A stretch of DNA of 64,000 nt from Planctomycetia bacterium (GTDB lineage: Bacteria; Planctomycetota; Phycisphaerae; UBA1845; UTPLA1): positions 3,332,470-3,396,469 of the forward strand of contig CP054187.1 of NCBI GenBank assembly GCA_015200345.1. Reading direction: 5' to 3'. A program made the position numbers and the translations under genes. This document shows positions 49,602 to 57,743 of the stretch, one piece after another; the stretch's first letter is position 1, and each line of letters begins with the position of its first letter. The notes beneath the pieces were generated by a model. It was not told the DNA's origin. It did not search any database and was given only the letters and a program-made list of their open reading frames with translations.

Positions 49602-50390
49602 ATGCACATCGAAAGCGGCCCCAATACCGAGCGATCCATTCGCAACCTGCTCATGCTGCTTATGGTGGCGTTCTTCGCCGCCTGGTTCGCTTATGACGGC
49701 TGGATCGGTTACCCCGCCAAGAACTTCGAAGACCTTCTCAAGCAGATGCCGCCGGATCTGCGGGAAAAGGCCGCAAAGGCCGCGGTTTATCCATCCGTTA
49801 CCGAAGCCCTCTTGCCGCAAATCGAGGCAGCCACCAAGGCGATTTCCCCGGCCGCTGCGAAAGAGATGCTCGCGTCGGCCGTCGGCGGCCCGCCCTCACT
49901 GGAAACGCCCGATACGTGGTTTTATTTCGGACCGGCAATGGGCTACAAGCTGTCCATCGAGCGCGGTGCGCCGGTGCGTTTCGCGGCAATGCGAACGCCC
50001 AAGAGCGCCATGGACATCCGGCTGCAACGGTACCTTGCGATGGGACTGATGGCGCTGACAGCTTACCTGGTGGTGTTCAATCTCATGCTTCGGCGCACGC
50101 GCATGGTGCTGAACGACGCGGGGCTGACCGTTGCGGGCACCGGACCGATCCCGTGGAGCGCGATGAAGTCGCTGGACATCAGCCGTTTCGCGGACAAAGG
50201 CTGGGTGGACCTGATCTACGATGACCACGGCACGCAGCGCACCCTGCGCCTGAACGAATACCATCACAGCGCGTTTGACGACGTGATCGATGCCCTGTGC
50301 CGTCAGAAGGGCTTTGAGAACCCGCTTCCCCTGCCGGAGCCGTCACCTGCCGACGCCTCCCCACGGGCCGATTCCGAATCCCGTCAATAA
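49602..50390 (+). CDS. Two-TM membrane protein, unknown function
   Basis: A 262-residue protein with two hydrophobic segments, IRNLLMLLMVAFFAAWFAYD near the N-terminus and RYLAMGLMALTAYLVVFNLM in the middle. Between them is a helical domain outside the membrane (about 45-140, with an amphipathic KQMPPDLREKAAKAAVYPSV). The C-terminal third (TRMVLNDAGLTVAGTGPIPW, then SAMKSLDISRFADKGWVDLI) has the strand pattern of a small PH-like/DUF domain. The start ATG at 49602 is chosen over a codon 27 nt earlier because AGAAGG precedes it. It follows the DUF4340 gene by 73 nt and probably belongs to that operon. No function is claimed. Confidence 0.72.
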   Translation: MHIESGPNTERSIRNLLMLLMVAFFAAWFAYDGWIGYPAKNFEDLLKQMPPDLREKAAKAAVYPSVTEALLPQIEAATKAISPAAAKEMLASAVGGPPSLETPDTWFYFGPAMGYKLSIERGAPVRFAAMRTPKSAMDIRLQRYLAMGLMALTAYLVVFNLMLRRTRMVLNDAGLTVAGTGPIPWSAMKSLDISRFADKGWVDLIYDDHGTQRTLRLNEYHHSAFDDVIDALCRQKGFENPLPLPEPSPADASPRADSESRQ

Positions 50391-50406
50391 AAGTCAAATG
50401 CATCGA

Positions 50407-50985
50407 TCAAACCGCCGGATCCGTCGGCCGATGGAGCCGGCGCGGAGCCGGACCGCGCGCGACAGGCGGATCGGAAGTGCCCTGCCCAGCGGGGACGCTC
50501 GTCTTCTCGTCGGCGGATTCACTGCCTGAATGGTCAGAATGCGCCGACGACCCGGACTCACGCAACTCGCCAAAGAGCGGATCGACCCGCACCATTTCGC
50601 ATCGACCGGAGATGACGGCGCCTTCCTGAACGATGATCTTCGGCGCGCGAATGTCGCCGTTCACGCGGCCGGTCGAGGCGATCTCGACCGATTCGTTCGC
50701 CTGCACCTGTCCCACGACGCGACCATGCACCACGACGCGCCGTCCGAACACATCGACGTTCAGCCGGGCCGTCGGCTCGATCAGAATGTCGCCGCAGGTC
50801 ATCAGTACTTTGCCGGGGTGCGTCCCGGTGATCCGCAGGTCTTCAAGGTTCACGCGCTTCTGGCAGCTTGGGCAGAATACCGACAACGCCCGCGCAGAGA
50901 CCTTCATCAGGCCCTTGCAGTGAAAGCAGCGAACAATCCTTGTGCCGATCGTTTCCATTGTGCCTATCGGTGCCGAGTCGTCCAT
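50407..50985 (-). CDS. Bactofilin-like protein (polymer-forming cytoskeletal) with N-terminal zinc ribbon
   Basis: A 192-residue protein. Residues 18-45 form a zinc ribbon with Cys20, Cys23, Cys38 and Cys41 (CFHC...CPSC). Residues about 55-140 are the bactofilin beta-helix: GDILIEPTARLNVDVFGRRV, VVHGRVVGQVQANESVEIAS and TGRVNGDIRAPKIIVQEGAV, with the repeating hydrophobic/Gly pattern. The C-terminal 45 residues are Ser/Pro/Arg-rich. Bactofilins polymerise into filaments that place cell-envelope enzymes; the zinc-ribbon fusion is less usual. The start ATG at 50985 begins MDDSAPIGT; another ATG at 50958 would also keep the ribbon. It is convergent with the two-TM gene (17-nt gap). Confidence 0.87.
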   Translation of the reverse strand: MDDSAPIGTMETIGTRIVRCFHCKGLMKVSARALSVFCPSCQKRVNLEDLRITGTHPGKVLMTCGDILIEPTARLNVDVFGRRVVVHGRVVGQVQANESVEIASTGRVNGDIRAPKIIVQEGAVISGRCEMVRVDPLFGELRESGSSAHSDHSGSESADEKTSVPAGQGTSDPPVARGPAPRRLHRPTDPAV

Positions 50986-51302
50986 TCTCTGGGCTGACTG
51001 GCGCAGCCGCCAGCGTGCAGAGAGAACGCCGAAATGCGTCACGTCCGATATTTCTTAAAATCTGCAAGGATTCCCGAACCTTTAACGGGCTGCGTCGTTA
51101 TAAGAGATAGGCTGCAAACGTTGCAGATGGTCGTTATCGGACACAGCAATGTTAGGGTTATTTTCGGAGAATGATTATTGCGACTCAATCGCCGTAAGGC
51201 ATTTTGTGTCCAATAGTTATGAGCGGGCGACACCAGGAATCCGCCCGCGAGAGCAGTCACGATTCTTGACCCTTGGCTTTATTTCACGTATCATCGCACC
51301 CT
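50986..51302. other. Divergent spacer (317 nt) between bactofilin gene and folC
   Basis: The spacer is noticeably AT-richer than its surroundings and holds the folC promoter at its right end. CTGCAA-acg-TTGCAG (51112-51126) is a 6-bp inverted repeat that might be an operator. The minus-strand frame over 51039-51260 has no ribosome site and no recognisable protein. No RNA gene was recognised. Confidence 0.55.
51266..51294 (+). promoter_or_regulatory. Sigma-70-type promoter of folC
   Basis: TTGACC (51266-51271) and TATCAT (51289-51294) are 17 nt apart. The in-frame ATG at 51303 lies 8 nt after the -10 box, so transcripts would start at or just before the start codon, without room for a ribosome site. 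Confidence 0.65.
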
Positions 51303-52832
51303 ATGGGACGATCCCTTACTCCAGCGCGTAAAACCCGAAAAGCCACTCGAAAGCCCGCCAAGAGCGGTACTTCGTCCGGCAAGCGTGCCGTCGCGCACCG
51401 ACATGCCGGGAAGCCCGACTTCGCGGTCAACCCGGCGTCAGCCGCCGTTTCGGCCGGGGCTTCCAAATCCATCCGCACCTATCGCCAGGCGATGGATTAT
51501 CTCGCCGCGCAGGTGAACTACGAGCGCCGGCCGCCGACGGCCAAGCAGCGCGCCGCGTTCACGCTCGGTCGCATGAAGCGGCTGATGGCCGACTTGGGCA
51601 ATCCGCATAAATCGTTTCGCAGCGTTCACATCACCGGCACCAAGGGCAAAGGCTCGACGGCCACGATGTTGTACCACATGCTGCGAAACAACGGCATGAA
51701 CGTCGGCCTCTACACCTCGCCGCACATCATGGACGTGCGCGAGCGGATCGTCGTCAATGACGACAAGATTCCCGAGGCGGCGCTGACCCGTTACATCGCG
51801 CGGATCGCCGATCTTTCTCGCCACTACGGCGCCGACAAGCCGACGTATTTCGAGATTCTGACGGCCGCCGGGTTCCTGTATTTCCGCGACAAGAAGGTCG
51901 AAATCGCCGTGGTCGAGGTCGGCATGGGTGGCCGGCTCGACGCGACGAACGTTCTGCGCCCCGAAGTCTGCGGCATCACCAGCATCAGCTACGATCACAT
52001 GGCCCAGTTGGGCAACACGCTCGAGGAGATCGCCGAGGAGAAGGCCGGCATCTTCAAGGAGAAGGTGCCGGTCATCAGCGCGCCGCAGCCCAAGAATGTC
52101 AAGGCCACCCTGCGCAAGGTCGCCGAGCGCGTCGGCTGCCCGCTTCTGTTCGAAGGCGACGAAATCGAGTTCAGCTATCGCTTCGAGTCGTCGCGCGTGG
52201 CCGGTCCGCAAGCGCGCATCTGCATCACGACGGCCACGAGCCATTTTGACCATCTCCCCGTTCCGCTCGTCGGCGAACACCAGGCGATCAACTGCGGGCT
52301 GGCGGTCGGGCTGCTCGATCAACTCAAAGCCAACGGCCTGAAGATCGACGAGGAGGCATCCATCGCCGGGCTGGCCAAGGTCAGCCTCGAAGGGCGCATG
52401 GAGATGCTCTGCGACGAGCCGCGCGTCCTGGCCGACGGCGCCCACAACGCCGCCAGCATCGACGCGCTGATGCGCGCCATCGGGCAGAACATCACCTGCG
52501 ATTCCACCGTGGTCATCTTCGGTTGCTGCGCCGACAAGGACGTGACCGGAATGTTGCGCCTGATTCAGAACGGCGCTGACAAAGTTATTTTCACACGGAT
52601 CAACTCGCCGCGCTCGGCGGACCCGGCCGAACTGGCCGCCGCCTTCGTGGAATTGAGCGGGCGCATGGCCCAGACCGCGCCGAACCTGGCGACCGCGCTC
52701 GAAATCGCCGAGAAGGCCGTCACGCGCGAAGACCTTATCTGCATCACGGGTTCGTTTTATCTCGTGAGCGAAGCGAAAGCTCATTTCGCAACGCATCCGC
52801 ATCGCGCGAAGTCAGGAGCTCTGGCGTTCTAG
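51303..52832 (+). CDS. folC: Folylpolyglutamate synthase / dihydrofolate synthase
   Basis: FolC adds glutamate to dihydropteroate and folates in the cytoplasm. The 509-residue product has the Mur-ligase P-loop HITGTKGKGSTATMLYHML, the family motif YTSPHIMDVRERIVVNDDKI, EVGMGGRLDATNVL, TSISYDHMAQLGNTLEEIAE with KAGIFK, and VLADGAHNAASIDALMRAIG in the C-terminal domain. The typical family N-terminus corresponds to YRQAMDYLAAQVNYERRPP (about 70 here), so there is a basic, Ala/Ser-rich extension of about 65 residues. If translation instead began at 51492, that extension would be absent. The promoter position supports 51303. The last 89 nt overlap the convergent membrane-protein gene. Confidence 0.93.
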   Translation: MGRSLTPARKTRKATRKPAKSGTSSGKRAVAHRHAGKPDFAVNPASAAVSAGASKSIRTYRQAMDYLAAQVNYERRPPTAKQRAAFTLGRMKRLMADLGNPHKSFRSVHITGTKGKGSTATMLYHMLRNNGMNVGLYTSPHIMDVRERIVVNDDKIPEAALTRYIARIADLSRHYGADKPTYFEILTAAGFLYFRDKKVEIAVVEVGMGGRLDATNVLRPEVCGITSISYDHMAQLGNTLEEIAEEKAGIFKEKVPVISAPQPKNVKATLRKVAERVGCPLLFEGDEIEFSYRFESSRVAGPQARICITTATSHFDHLPVPLVGEHQAINCGLAVGLLDQLKANGLKIDEEASIAGLAKVSLEGRMEMLCDEPRVLADGAHNAASIDALMRAIGQNITCDSTVVIFGCCADKDVTGMLRLIQNGADKVIFTRINSPRSADPAELAAAFVELSGRMAQTAPNLATALEIAEKAVTREDLICITGSFYLVSEAKAHFATHPHRAKSGALAF

Positions 52833-53409
52833 CCGGCGGATGGCGCCGCAGCACGCCGTGGCTTACTCCCGCGAGCAGGAAGAACACCGTCCACGCCAGC
52901 GCCAGCACCGCACTCGTAATCAGTCTCCCCATTCCGCCAAACGTCCACGCCGCTGTGACGAAATAAGACCAGTGAAACAGCGCGGCGCTTGCCGTCAGCG
53001 TCATCACCCCGCGACCGCTGCGCAGCCGGTCACTTTGCAGGCCGATGCCGGCGGCCGTGAGCGCCAGCCCGCCGATGAAGTTCACGCAGACCGCGGCCAG
53101 CGACCATTTCTGTGCCGCGGTGGCGTCCTCGGTCAGGACCACGACTTGTCGATCCGGCTCGGCGGGGCGGGCCTCGGCTTGAAACCGTCCAGTGAAGGAC
53201 CACCAGCAACAGGTGGACAGCGCGAGTAGAAAGCCGGCGCTTTGGTAGACGAATCCTGTTGCGTGACAGAAGGCGCGTGGCGACGGTTCCTCCGGCCCGG
53301 GCGGTGTGGCGCCGCCGGATGGCGAGGTGTTTGCTGCCGGCGTGGATGGAGCGTCGTTCATCGGGGGTTGGTTCGAAATCGGCGAACGCTCCGGTCGAAA
53401 CCGGGGCAT
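52744..53409 (-). CDS. Four-TM membrane protein downstream of yidC, unknown function
   Basis: A 221-residue protein with a Pro/Ser-rich N-terminal 45 residues and four hydrophobic segments: VYQSAGFLLALSTCCWWSFT, WSLAAVCVNFIGGLALTAAG, VMTLTASAALFHWSYFVTAA and RLITSAVLALAWTVFFLLAG. The ATG at 53409 directly follows the yidC stop (TGAATG), indicating coupled translation; an ATG at 53361 is an alternative. The 3' end overlaps folC antisense by 89 nt. No family is recognised. Its place next to yidC suggests a membrane-protein context, nothing more. Confidence 0.72.
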   Translation of the reverse strand: MPRFRPERSPISNQPPMNDAPSTPAANTSPSGGATPPGPEEPSPRAFCHATGFVYQSAGFLLALSTCCWWSFTGRFQAEARPAEPDRQVVVLTEDATAAQKWSLAAVCVNFIGGLALTAAGIGLQSDRLRSGRGVMTLTASAALFHWSYFVTAAWTFGGMGRLITSAVLALAWTVFFLLAGVSHGVLRRHPPARTPELLTSRDADALRNELSLRSRDKTNP

Positions 53410-55584
53410 TCAGAACCGCGACTTTTTGCGTTTCTTCGGCTCCATCGACTGCGGCCGTTCCGCCTGGAGCTTGCGCATCTCCTCGGCGCGCTCCTGCATG
53501 CGCTGGAAGAACGACGGTTTCCTGGGTGTCTGCGGTCCCACAGGCTTCAGATCGAAGTCGCCGCGTTCGTCGCGCCGCTTCAGTTGCTTCTTGATGTAGA
53601 TCTGCTCGGCCATGCCGAGAATGTTGCTCGTCAGGATGTACAGGTTCAGCCCGCTGGGGAAGTTATAAAAGATGAACCCGAAGAAGATCATCATGAAGTT
53701 CATGATCTTCTGCTGCTGCACCATCGGGTCGGGAATGACCCGGCCCTGTTCGTCGTACTTCGGCGCGGGCGGCACGGCCGGCTGGGTCATTTTCTGCATG
53801 ATCTTCTGTTGCGCGTACATGGTGATGGTCATGATGATCGGCAACAGGTTGAAGGCGTGGATCGGGCCCATCATCGTGCCGAGCAGCGGGATGTGATAAG
53901 TGCCGGAAAACGGAATCAGTGCGTCGGGCGCCGACAGATCGCGAATCCATCCGAAAAACGGCTCGTGACGCATGTCGATATTGGTGTTCAGCGTCGTCCA
54001 CAGGGCGACCCAGACCGGCATCTGGAGAAACATCGGCAGGCAGCCCAGCATCTGGCCGGCCGGGTTGATGCCCTCCTCGCGGTAGAGCTTCATCGTTTCT
54101 TCGTTGAGCTTCTGCTTGTCGTTCTTGAACTGCTGCTGGAGGGCTTCGAGCTTGGGCTTCAGCGCCGCCATGCCCTTTTGCATCTTCATCATGTTGATCT
54201 GCCCTCGCTTGGAGATCGGGTGCAGGATCGTGCGCACGATCAGCACGAGCACGATGATGGCGATGCCGTAGTTCCCCACGATGCGATAGGTGTGATTGAG
54301 CAGCCAGAGCATCGCCGCCCGCAGCACGGCGAACGTGCACATCGACGCGTCGGGCGCGTTGATCAGCTCAAACTTGCGCGGTTCGGCGCCGGGGACGGAA
54401 TTGATCACCCGTGCGCTTTTGGGACCAATGTAGATATCCGTCTCAAACGTGTGCGTCGCGCCGGCCCGGATCGGCGAGGCCGGCGAATAGGTGACTTCAA
54501 ACGTCAGATCGTCCAGCCCGTCGCCCTCGCCCATCGGCGACCGCGCGACGAGCTTGCTCAACGTGCCCGGCTTGTCGCGCGAGCCATCCGCCGACACCGG
54601 CGCAAGCAGGGCGGTGAAGTACTTGTTGCTCACCGCGGCCCAGATGAACTGCTTCTCGCCGGCAACCAGCTCTTTCTCATCGCCCTCTTTGTGAACCTCG
54701 GCCCGCATGACGACCGGCCCGGACGTGATCTGCCCGGAAGCGTCCTTCAGCGCCGTCACGACGCGCCGATCCTCGTGCTGCGAGTCGATCTGCTTCACGC
54801 CGATCGGGCCGTTCTCCACCCAGACGATTCGCCGATCACGCGAGGAGGCGTTTTCGATTTCGTACCGCACGCGCACCAGCAGCGAGTCGTGTTCGAGGCG
54901 ATACATCTTGCGCAGTTTCAGCACGTCGGCGCCGGCCTGCCGGACCGTCGTCGAGAGGATGACCGACTCGCCGGTGTTGTCGGTGCGGCGTTCGGCGGCC
55001 CACTGGACGCGCTCCAGATCGATCGTGGCGTTGTCGTCCACGAGTTTCAACGTCCGCGCGGCGAACGACGTCAAGGTCTGCCCCGTTGTCGCGTTCTCGA
55101 TCATCGTAAGAAGCCTGTAGGGATCGTGATCCGGCCGCTTGCGGTTCCGCGGCACGGTGTTGCGATAATCGGCGAGCCTGGCGAACGCCATCGCCGCGCC
55201 GCGCGCATCCACCGTGATCGAGCAGGCAAACGGATTGCGTGATTCGCTCTTCGCTACCCGACTGTGGTCATCGCCGATCGTGATGAGGCCGCCCTGCGGT
55301 GCTTCGACGACGATGTAACCGGCCTTGGCCGACTCCGCGGCCGGCGCGATCGTGGCGGATGGGGGCGCTCCCGTCGGCGCAGAGGCGGTCATTGACCGGG
55401 TGGGGTCGCCGTCTGCGGCCGCCGGGCCGTTCGTGGTGAGGGCGTCCTGCGAGGTCGCCGCCGACGTCGACGTGGTCGAGCGCGGAGGAAGGGGGTACCA
55501 GATTTCCATCAGCTTCGACCATCCCATGAGGATGGCGAGGCAGATGACCATCGCAAGGAGGGTCCGTTTGCCTTGAGCGTCCAT
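53410..55584 (-). CDS. yidC: Membrane protein insertase YidC/Oxa1
   Basis: YidC inserts and folds inner-membrane proteins alone or with SecYEG. The 724-residue product has the N-terminal helix GKRTLLAMVICLAILMGWSK, a large periplasmic beta-sandwich P1 domain (about 90-410), as in Gram-negative YidC, and the conserved five-helix core from about 435: YGIAIIVLVLIVRTILHPIS, the cytoplasmic loop GMAALKPKLEALQQQFKNDK, GCLPMFLQMPVWVALWTTLN and MNFMMIFFGFIFYNFPSGLN. The conserved core Arg is in VRTILHPIS. The C-terminal 50 residues are Arg/Lys-rich and may touch ribosomes. A linker of low complexity (about 35-85) precedes P1. The gene after it starts immediately at the stop. Confidence 0.95.
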   Translation of the reverse strand: MDAQGKRTLLAMVICLAILMGWSKLMEIWYPLPPRSTTSTSAATSQDALTTNGPAAADGDPTRSMTASAPTGAPPSATIAPAAESAKAGYIVVEAPQGGLITIGDDHSRVAKSESRNPFACSITVDARGAAMAFARLADYRNTVPRNRKRPDHDPYRLLTMIENATTGQTLTSFAARTLKLVDDNATIDLERVQWAAERRTDNTGESVILSTTVRQAGADVLKLRKMYRLEHDSLLVRVRYEIENASSRDRRIVWVENGPIGVKQIDSQHEDRRVVTALKDASGQITSGPVVMRAEVHKEGDEKELVAGEKQFIWAAVSNKYFTALLAPVSADGSRDKPGTLSKLVARSPMGEGDGLDDLTFEVTYSPASPIRAGATHTFETDIYIGPKSARVINSVPGAEPRKFELINAPDASMCTFAVLRAAMLWLLNHTYRIVGNYGIAIIVLVLIVRTILHPISKRGQINMMKMQKGMAALKPKLEALQQQFKNDKQKLNEETMKLYREEGINPAGQMLGCLPMFLQMPVWVALWTTLNTNIDMRHEPFFGWIRDLSAPDALIPFSGTYHIPLLGTMMGPIHAFNLLPIIMTITMYAQQKIMQKMTQPAVPPAPKYDEQGRVIPDPMVQQQKIMNFMMIFFGFIFYNFPSGLNLYILTSNILGMAEQIYIKKQLKRRDERGDFDLKPVGPQTPRKPSFFQRMQERAEEMRKLQAERPQSMEPKKRKKSRF

Positions 55585-55631
55585 CGGTTTCTTTCACTCG
55601 TTTCGCCGCCCGCGCCGGCGCCGATCGGCTG

Positions 55632-56387
55632 TTATTTTCCTTCGTACAGCCGCGCACCAAGAAAATCGTCGAGATGCGGGTTGTCGCGGATCTTCCGCGC
55701 CGTCACATCAATGTTGTATGCGATGCGCACAAACTCCACTTCGTCCTCGTTTACGATGACGTACGCCGCGCGCGGGTCGCGATCACGCGGTTGACCCACC
55801 GACCCCACGTTGATGATCACCTTCTCCTCGCCGATGGCGTACCGGGAATTCGCCAGCTCATCGGGCGGCTCGAAATAAGGATCATCCACGAAGACCCCCG
55901 GCACGTGCGTATGCCCGCAGAAACACGTCAACTGTTCCATGCGCTCGAAGCTCGCCATCAGCTTCTGCGGATTGGTGTACACGTCATCCGGAAACAGGTA
56001 CTCGTTGATCGGCTTGCGCGGCGAACCGTGGACGAACAGGATGCCGTCCATCTCGAATCGCGGTGACAGCCCGCCGAGAAACCGCCAGCGCGCGTTGCGC
56101 TTCGCCGCGTCGGGTTCGTTCTCCAGCTCCTGCCGCGTCCAGTAGGCTGCCTTTTCCGCCGCGACGTTGAAGTTCGTCGGCTCGTAAAACACGGCATGGT
56201 CATGATTGCCGCACAGGCACTTCGTCGCTCGCTGGGAGACCAGATCGAGACAGCCGCCCGGCTCCGGACCATACCCCACGATGTCTCCGAGGCAGTAAAT
56301 CGTCTTTATTCCACGCTGGTCGATGTCCGCCAGGACCGTCCGCAGGGCCTCGAGGTTTCCGTGAATATCTGAAATGATGGCAAACAT
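55632..56387 (-). CDS. Metallophosphoesterase (YfcE/MJ0936-like)
   Basis: A 251-residue calcineurin-like phosphoesterase. The metal-binding blocks are complete: IISDIHGNLEAL (Asp, His), YCLGDIVGYGPEPGGCL (Asp), CLCGNHDHAVFYE (Asn, His), FVHGSPR (His) and CFCGHTHVPG (His pair). This set is that of YfcE/MJ0936-type phosphodiesterases with two Mn or similar metals. The mid-region is longer than in YfcE. Substrate unknown; bis(p-nitrophenyl)phosphate activity is common in the family. It lies between the Trm112-like gene (48 nt upstream) and yidC (47 nt downstream) on the same strand. Confidence 0.9.
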   Translation of the reverse strand: MFAIISDIHGNLEALRTVLADIDQRGIKTIYCLGDIVGYGPEPGGCLDLVSQRATKCLCGNHDHAVFYEPTNFNVAAEKAAYWTRQELENEPDAAKRNARWRFLGGLSPRFEMDGILFVHGSPRKPINEYLFPDDVYTNPQKLMASFERMEQLTCFCGHTHVPGVFVDDPYFEPPDELANSRYAIGEEKVIINVGSVGQPRDRDPRAAYVIVNEDEVEFVRIAYNIDVTARKIRDNPHLDDFLGARLYEGK

Positions 56388-56435
56388 GTATACGCACGAG
56401 CCACCGCGAGCGTCCTCACGGCCTTGATCCCGCTT

Positions 56436-56642
56436 TCAATCGTTCGACTGGACCCCCGAGGCGGCCGGTGCTGCCTCATCGACCAGCATGACGGGAATGC
56501 CTTCGCGAATCGGGTATCGCAGGCCGCAGCCGGTGCAGACCAGCCAACCTTGCACTTCCTCACCGGAGCGGGCTTCTGCCGGTTGAACGTGCTGTTTGCA
56601 CGCAGGGCACGCCAGGATGTCCAACAACGGCTTGTCGATCAT
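56436..56642 (-). CDS. Trm112/YcaR-like small zinc-binding protein
   Basis: A 68-residue protein with the Trm112/YcaR pattern: MIDKPLLDILACPACKQHVQ, then GWLVCTGCGLRYPIREGIPV with MLVDEAAP. Putative zinc ligands are Cys12, Cys15, Cys36 and Cys39. In eukaryotes and some bacteria Trm112-type proteins activate methyltransferases; in enterobacteria ycaR sits next to kdsB, and here it lies 198 nt downstream of kdsA, the same pathway. The start ATG at 56642 is chosen at the family N-terminus; a longer frame upstream is not conserved. Partner unknown. Confidence 0.85.
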   Translation of the reverse strand: MIDKPLLDILACPACKQHVQPAEARSGEEVQGWLVCTGCGLRYPIREGIPVMLVDEAAPAASGVQSND

Positions 56643-56840
56643 GCCCCAAAAATTCGCTGACGACCCGCTGGAAACCGGTCTTTGACACAAACATTCACCC
56701 AGCCGAACGCCGGCTGAACGCTGATGCTAGGGGGTTCACGGAGGATCGTCAAACCGCCGAACGGGTGGCAACTCTCTGATTGGCAATCTGTTACGAGACG
56801 ATGCGATTCGATGGCGCAAATCCGTGCGGGCGATTGCCCC

Positions 56841-57665
56841 TTAGACCGGTTCCACTGCCGCTCGAATCTTTTGGCAGGTCTTGAGCAGCTCTTCGACCCG
56901 GTCCAGCGGAAAGACGGTGGCTGAATCCGACTTGGCCGCGTCGGGGTTATCATGAACCTCGATAAACAGCGCATCGCAACCCGCCGCCACCGCTGCCCGC
57001 GCCAGCAGCGGGACGTATTGCCGCAGACCGCCCGACTGCGTGCCTTGCCCGCCGGGAATCTGGCAACTGTGCGTCGCGTCGAACACCACCGGGGCGAACG
57101 CGCGCATCACCGGCAGCGACGTGAAGTCGTTCACCAATCGACCGTATCCGAAGAACGTTCCGCGATCGGTCAGAAGGACTTTCTTGTTTCCGACGGATGT
57201 GACTTTGCGTACGGCTTGCGCCATCTGTTCGGGCGCCATGAACTGACCCTTTTTGATGTTCACGGCTTTGCCCGTCCGCGCGGCGGCGACCAGCAGATCG
57301 GTCTGGCGACAGAGGAACGCGGGGATTTGCAAGATGTCGCAGACTTCAGCGGCGGGCGCGGCCTGTTGCTCGACGTGAATATCGGTCAGCACCGGCACGC
57401 CGATGCGTTGCTTCACTTCCGCCAGCGAGGCCAGCCCCGCTTCCAGACCCGGCCCGCGAAAACCATCGGCACTCGTGCGATTGGCTTTGTCGAAGCTGCA
57501 CTTGAAGACGTACGGAAGGCCCAGATTCTTACAAATATCCGCCATCCGCCGCGCGACCATCAGGCAGTGCTCGGTGGACTCGATGATGCAAGGTCCAGCG
57601 ATGACGGCGAGCGGCCGCCCCATGCCGATGGTAAACGGACCGATGTCGACGCTGTCGATTCCCAT
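56841..57665 (-). CDS. kdsA: 3-deoxy-8-phosphooctulonate synthase, metal-dependent type
   Basis: KdsA condenses arabinose 5-phosphate and phosphoenolpyruvate to Kdo 8-phosphate for lipopolysaccharide. The 274-residue barrel has [80 protein letters not shown] with NIKKGQF, and [19 protein letters not shown]. The Cys of AGPC, the His of DATHSCQ, and the Glu and Asp of [14 protein letters not shown] are the metal ligands of the metal-dependent class; E. coli KdsA has Asn at the Cys position. ATG 57665 is chosen, with ACGAGG about 8 nt upstream; the ATG at 57692 lies inside the -10 box. Confidence 0.95.
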   Translation of the reverse strand: MGIDSVDIGPFTIGMGRPLAVIAGPCIIESTEHCLMVARRMADICKNLGLPYVFKCSFDKANRTSADGFRGPGLEAGLASLAEVKQRIGVPVLTDIHVEQQAAPAAEVCDILQIPAFLCRQTDLLVAAARTGKAVNIKKGQFMAPEQMAQAVRKVTSVGNKKVLLTDRGTFFGYGRLVNDFTSLPVMRAFAPVVFDATHSCQIPGGQGTQSGGLRQYVPLLARAAVAAGCDALFIEVHDNPDAAKSDSATVFPLDRVEELLKTCQKIRAAVEPV

Positions 57666-57690
57666 GCCCGCGCCTCGTAATGCGTCCGCC

Positions 57691-57719
57691 ATTCTAGCCG
57701 TCGCGCGATGGCTCCGCAA
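57691..57719 (-). promoter_or_regulatory. Sigma-70-type promoter of kdsA
   Basis: On the minus strand TTGCGG (57719-57714) and TAGAAT (57696-57691) are 17 nt apart. The start site near 57685 leaves about 20 nt before ATG 57665, including its GAGG ribosome site. It overlaps a possible upstream ATG, excluding that as the main start. Confidence 0.6.
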
Positions 57720-57743
57720 AAAGCCGGTGGCGACCGCGATGCG

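Noticed and set aside
51039..51260. Short minus-strand frame in the bactofilin-folC spacer
   Set aside because: No ribosome site, no hydrophobic or domain signal, and it would overlap the bactofilin promoter region.
53242..55242. 666-codon plus-strand open frame
   Set aside because: Antisense to yidC, which is unambiguous; His/Arg/Val-rich composition.
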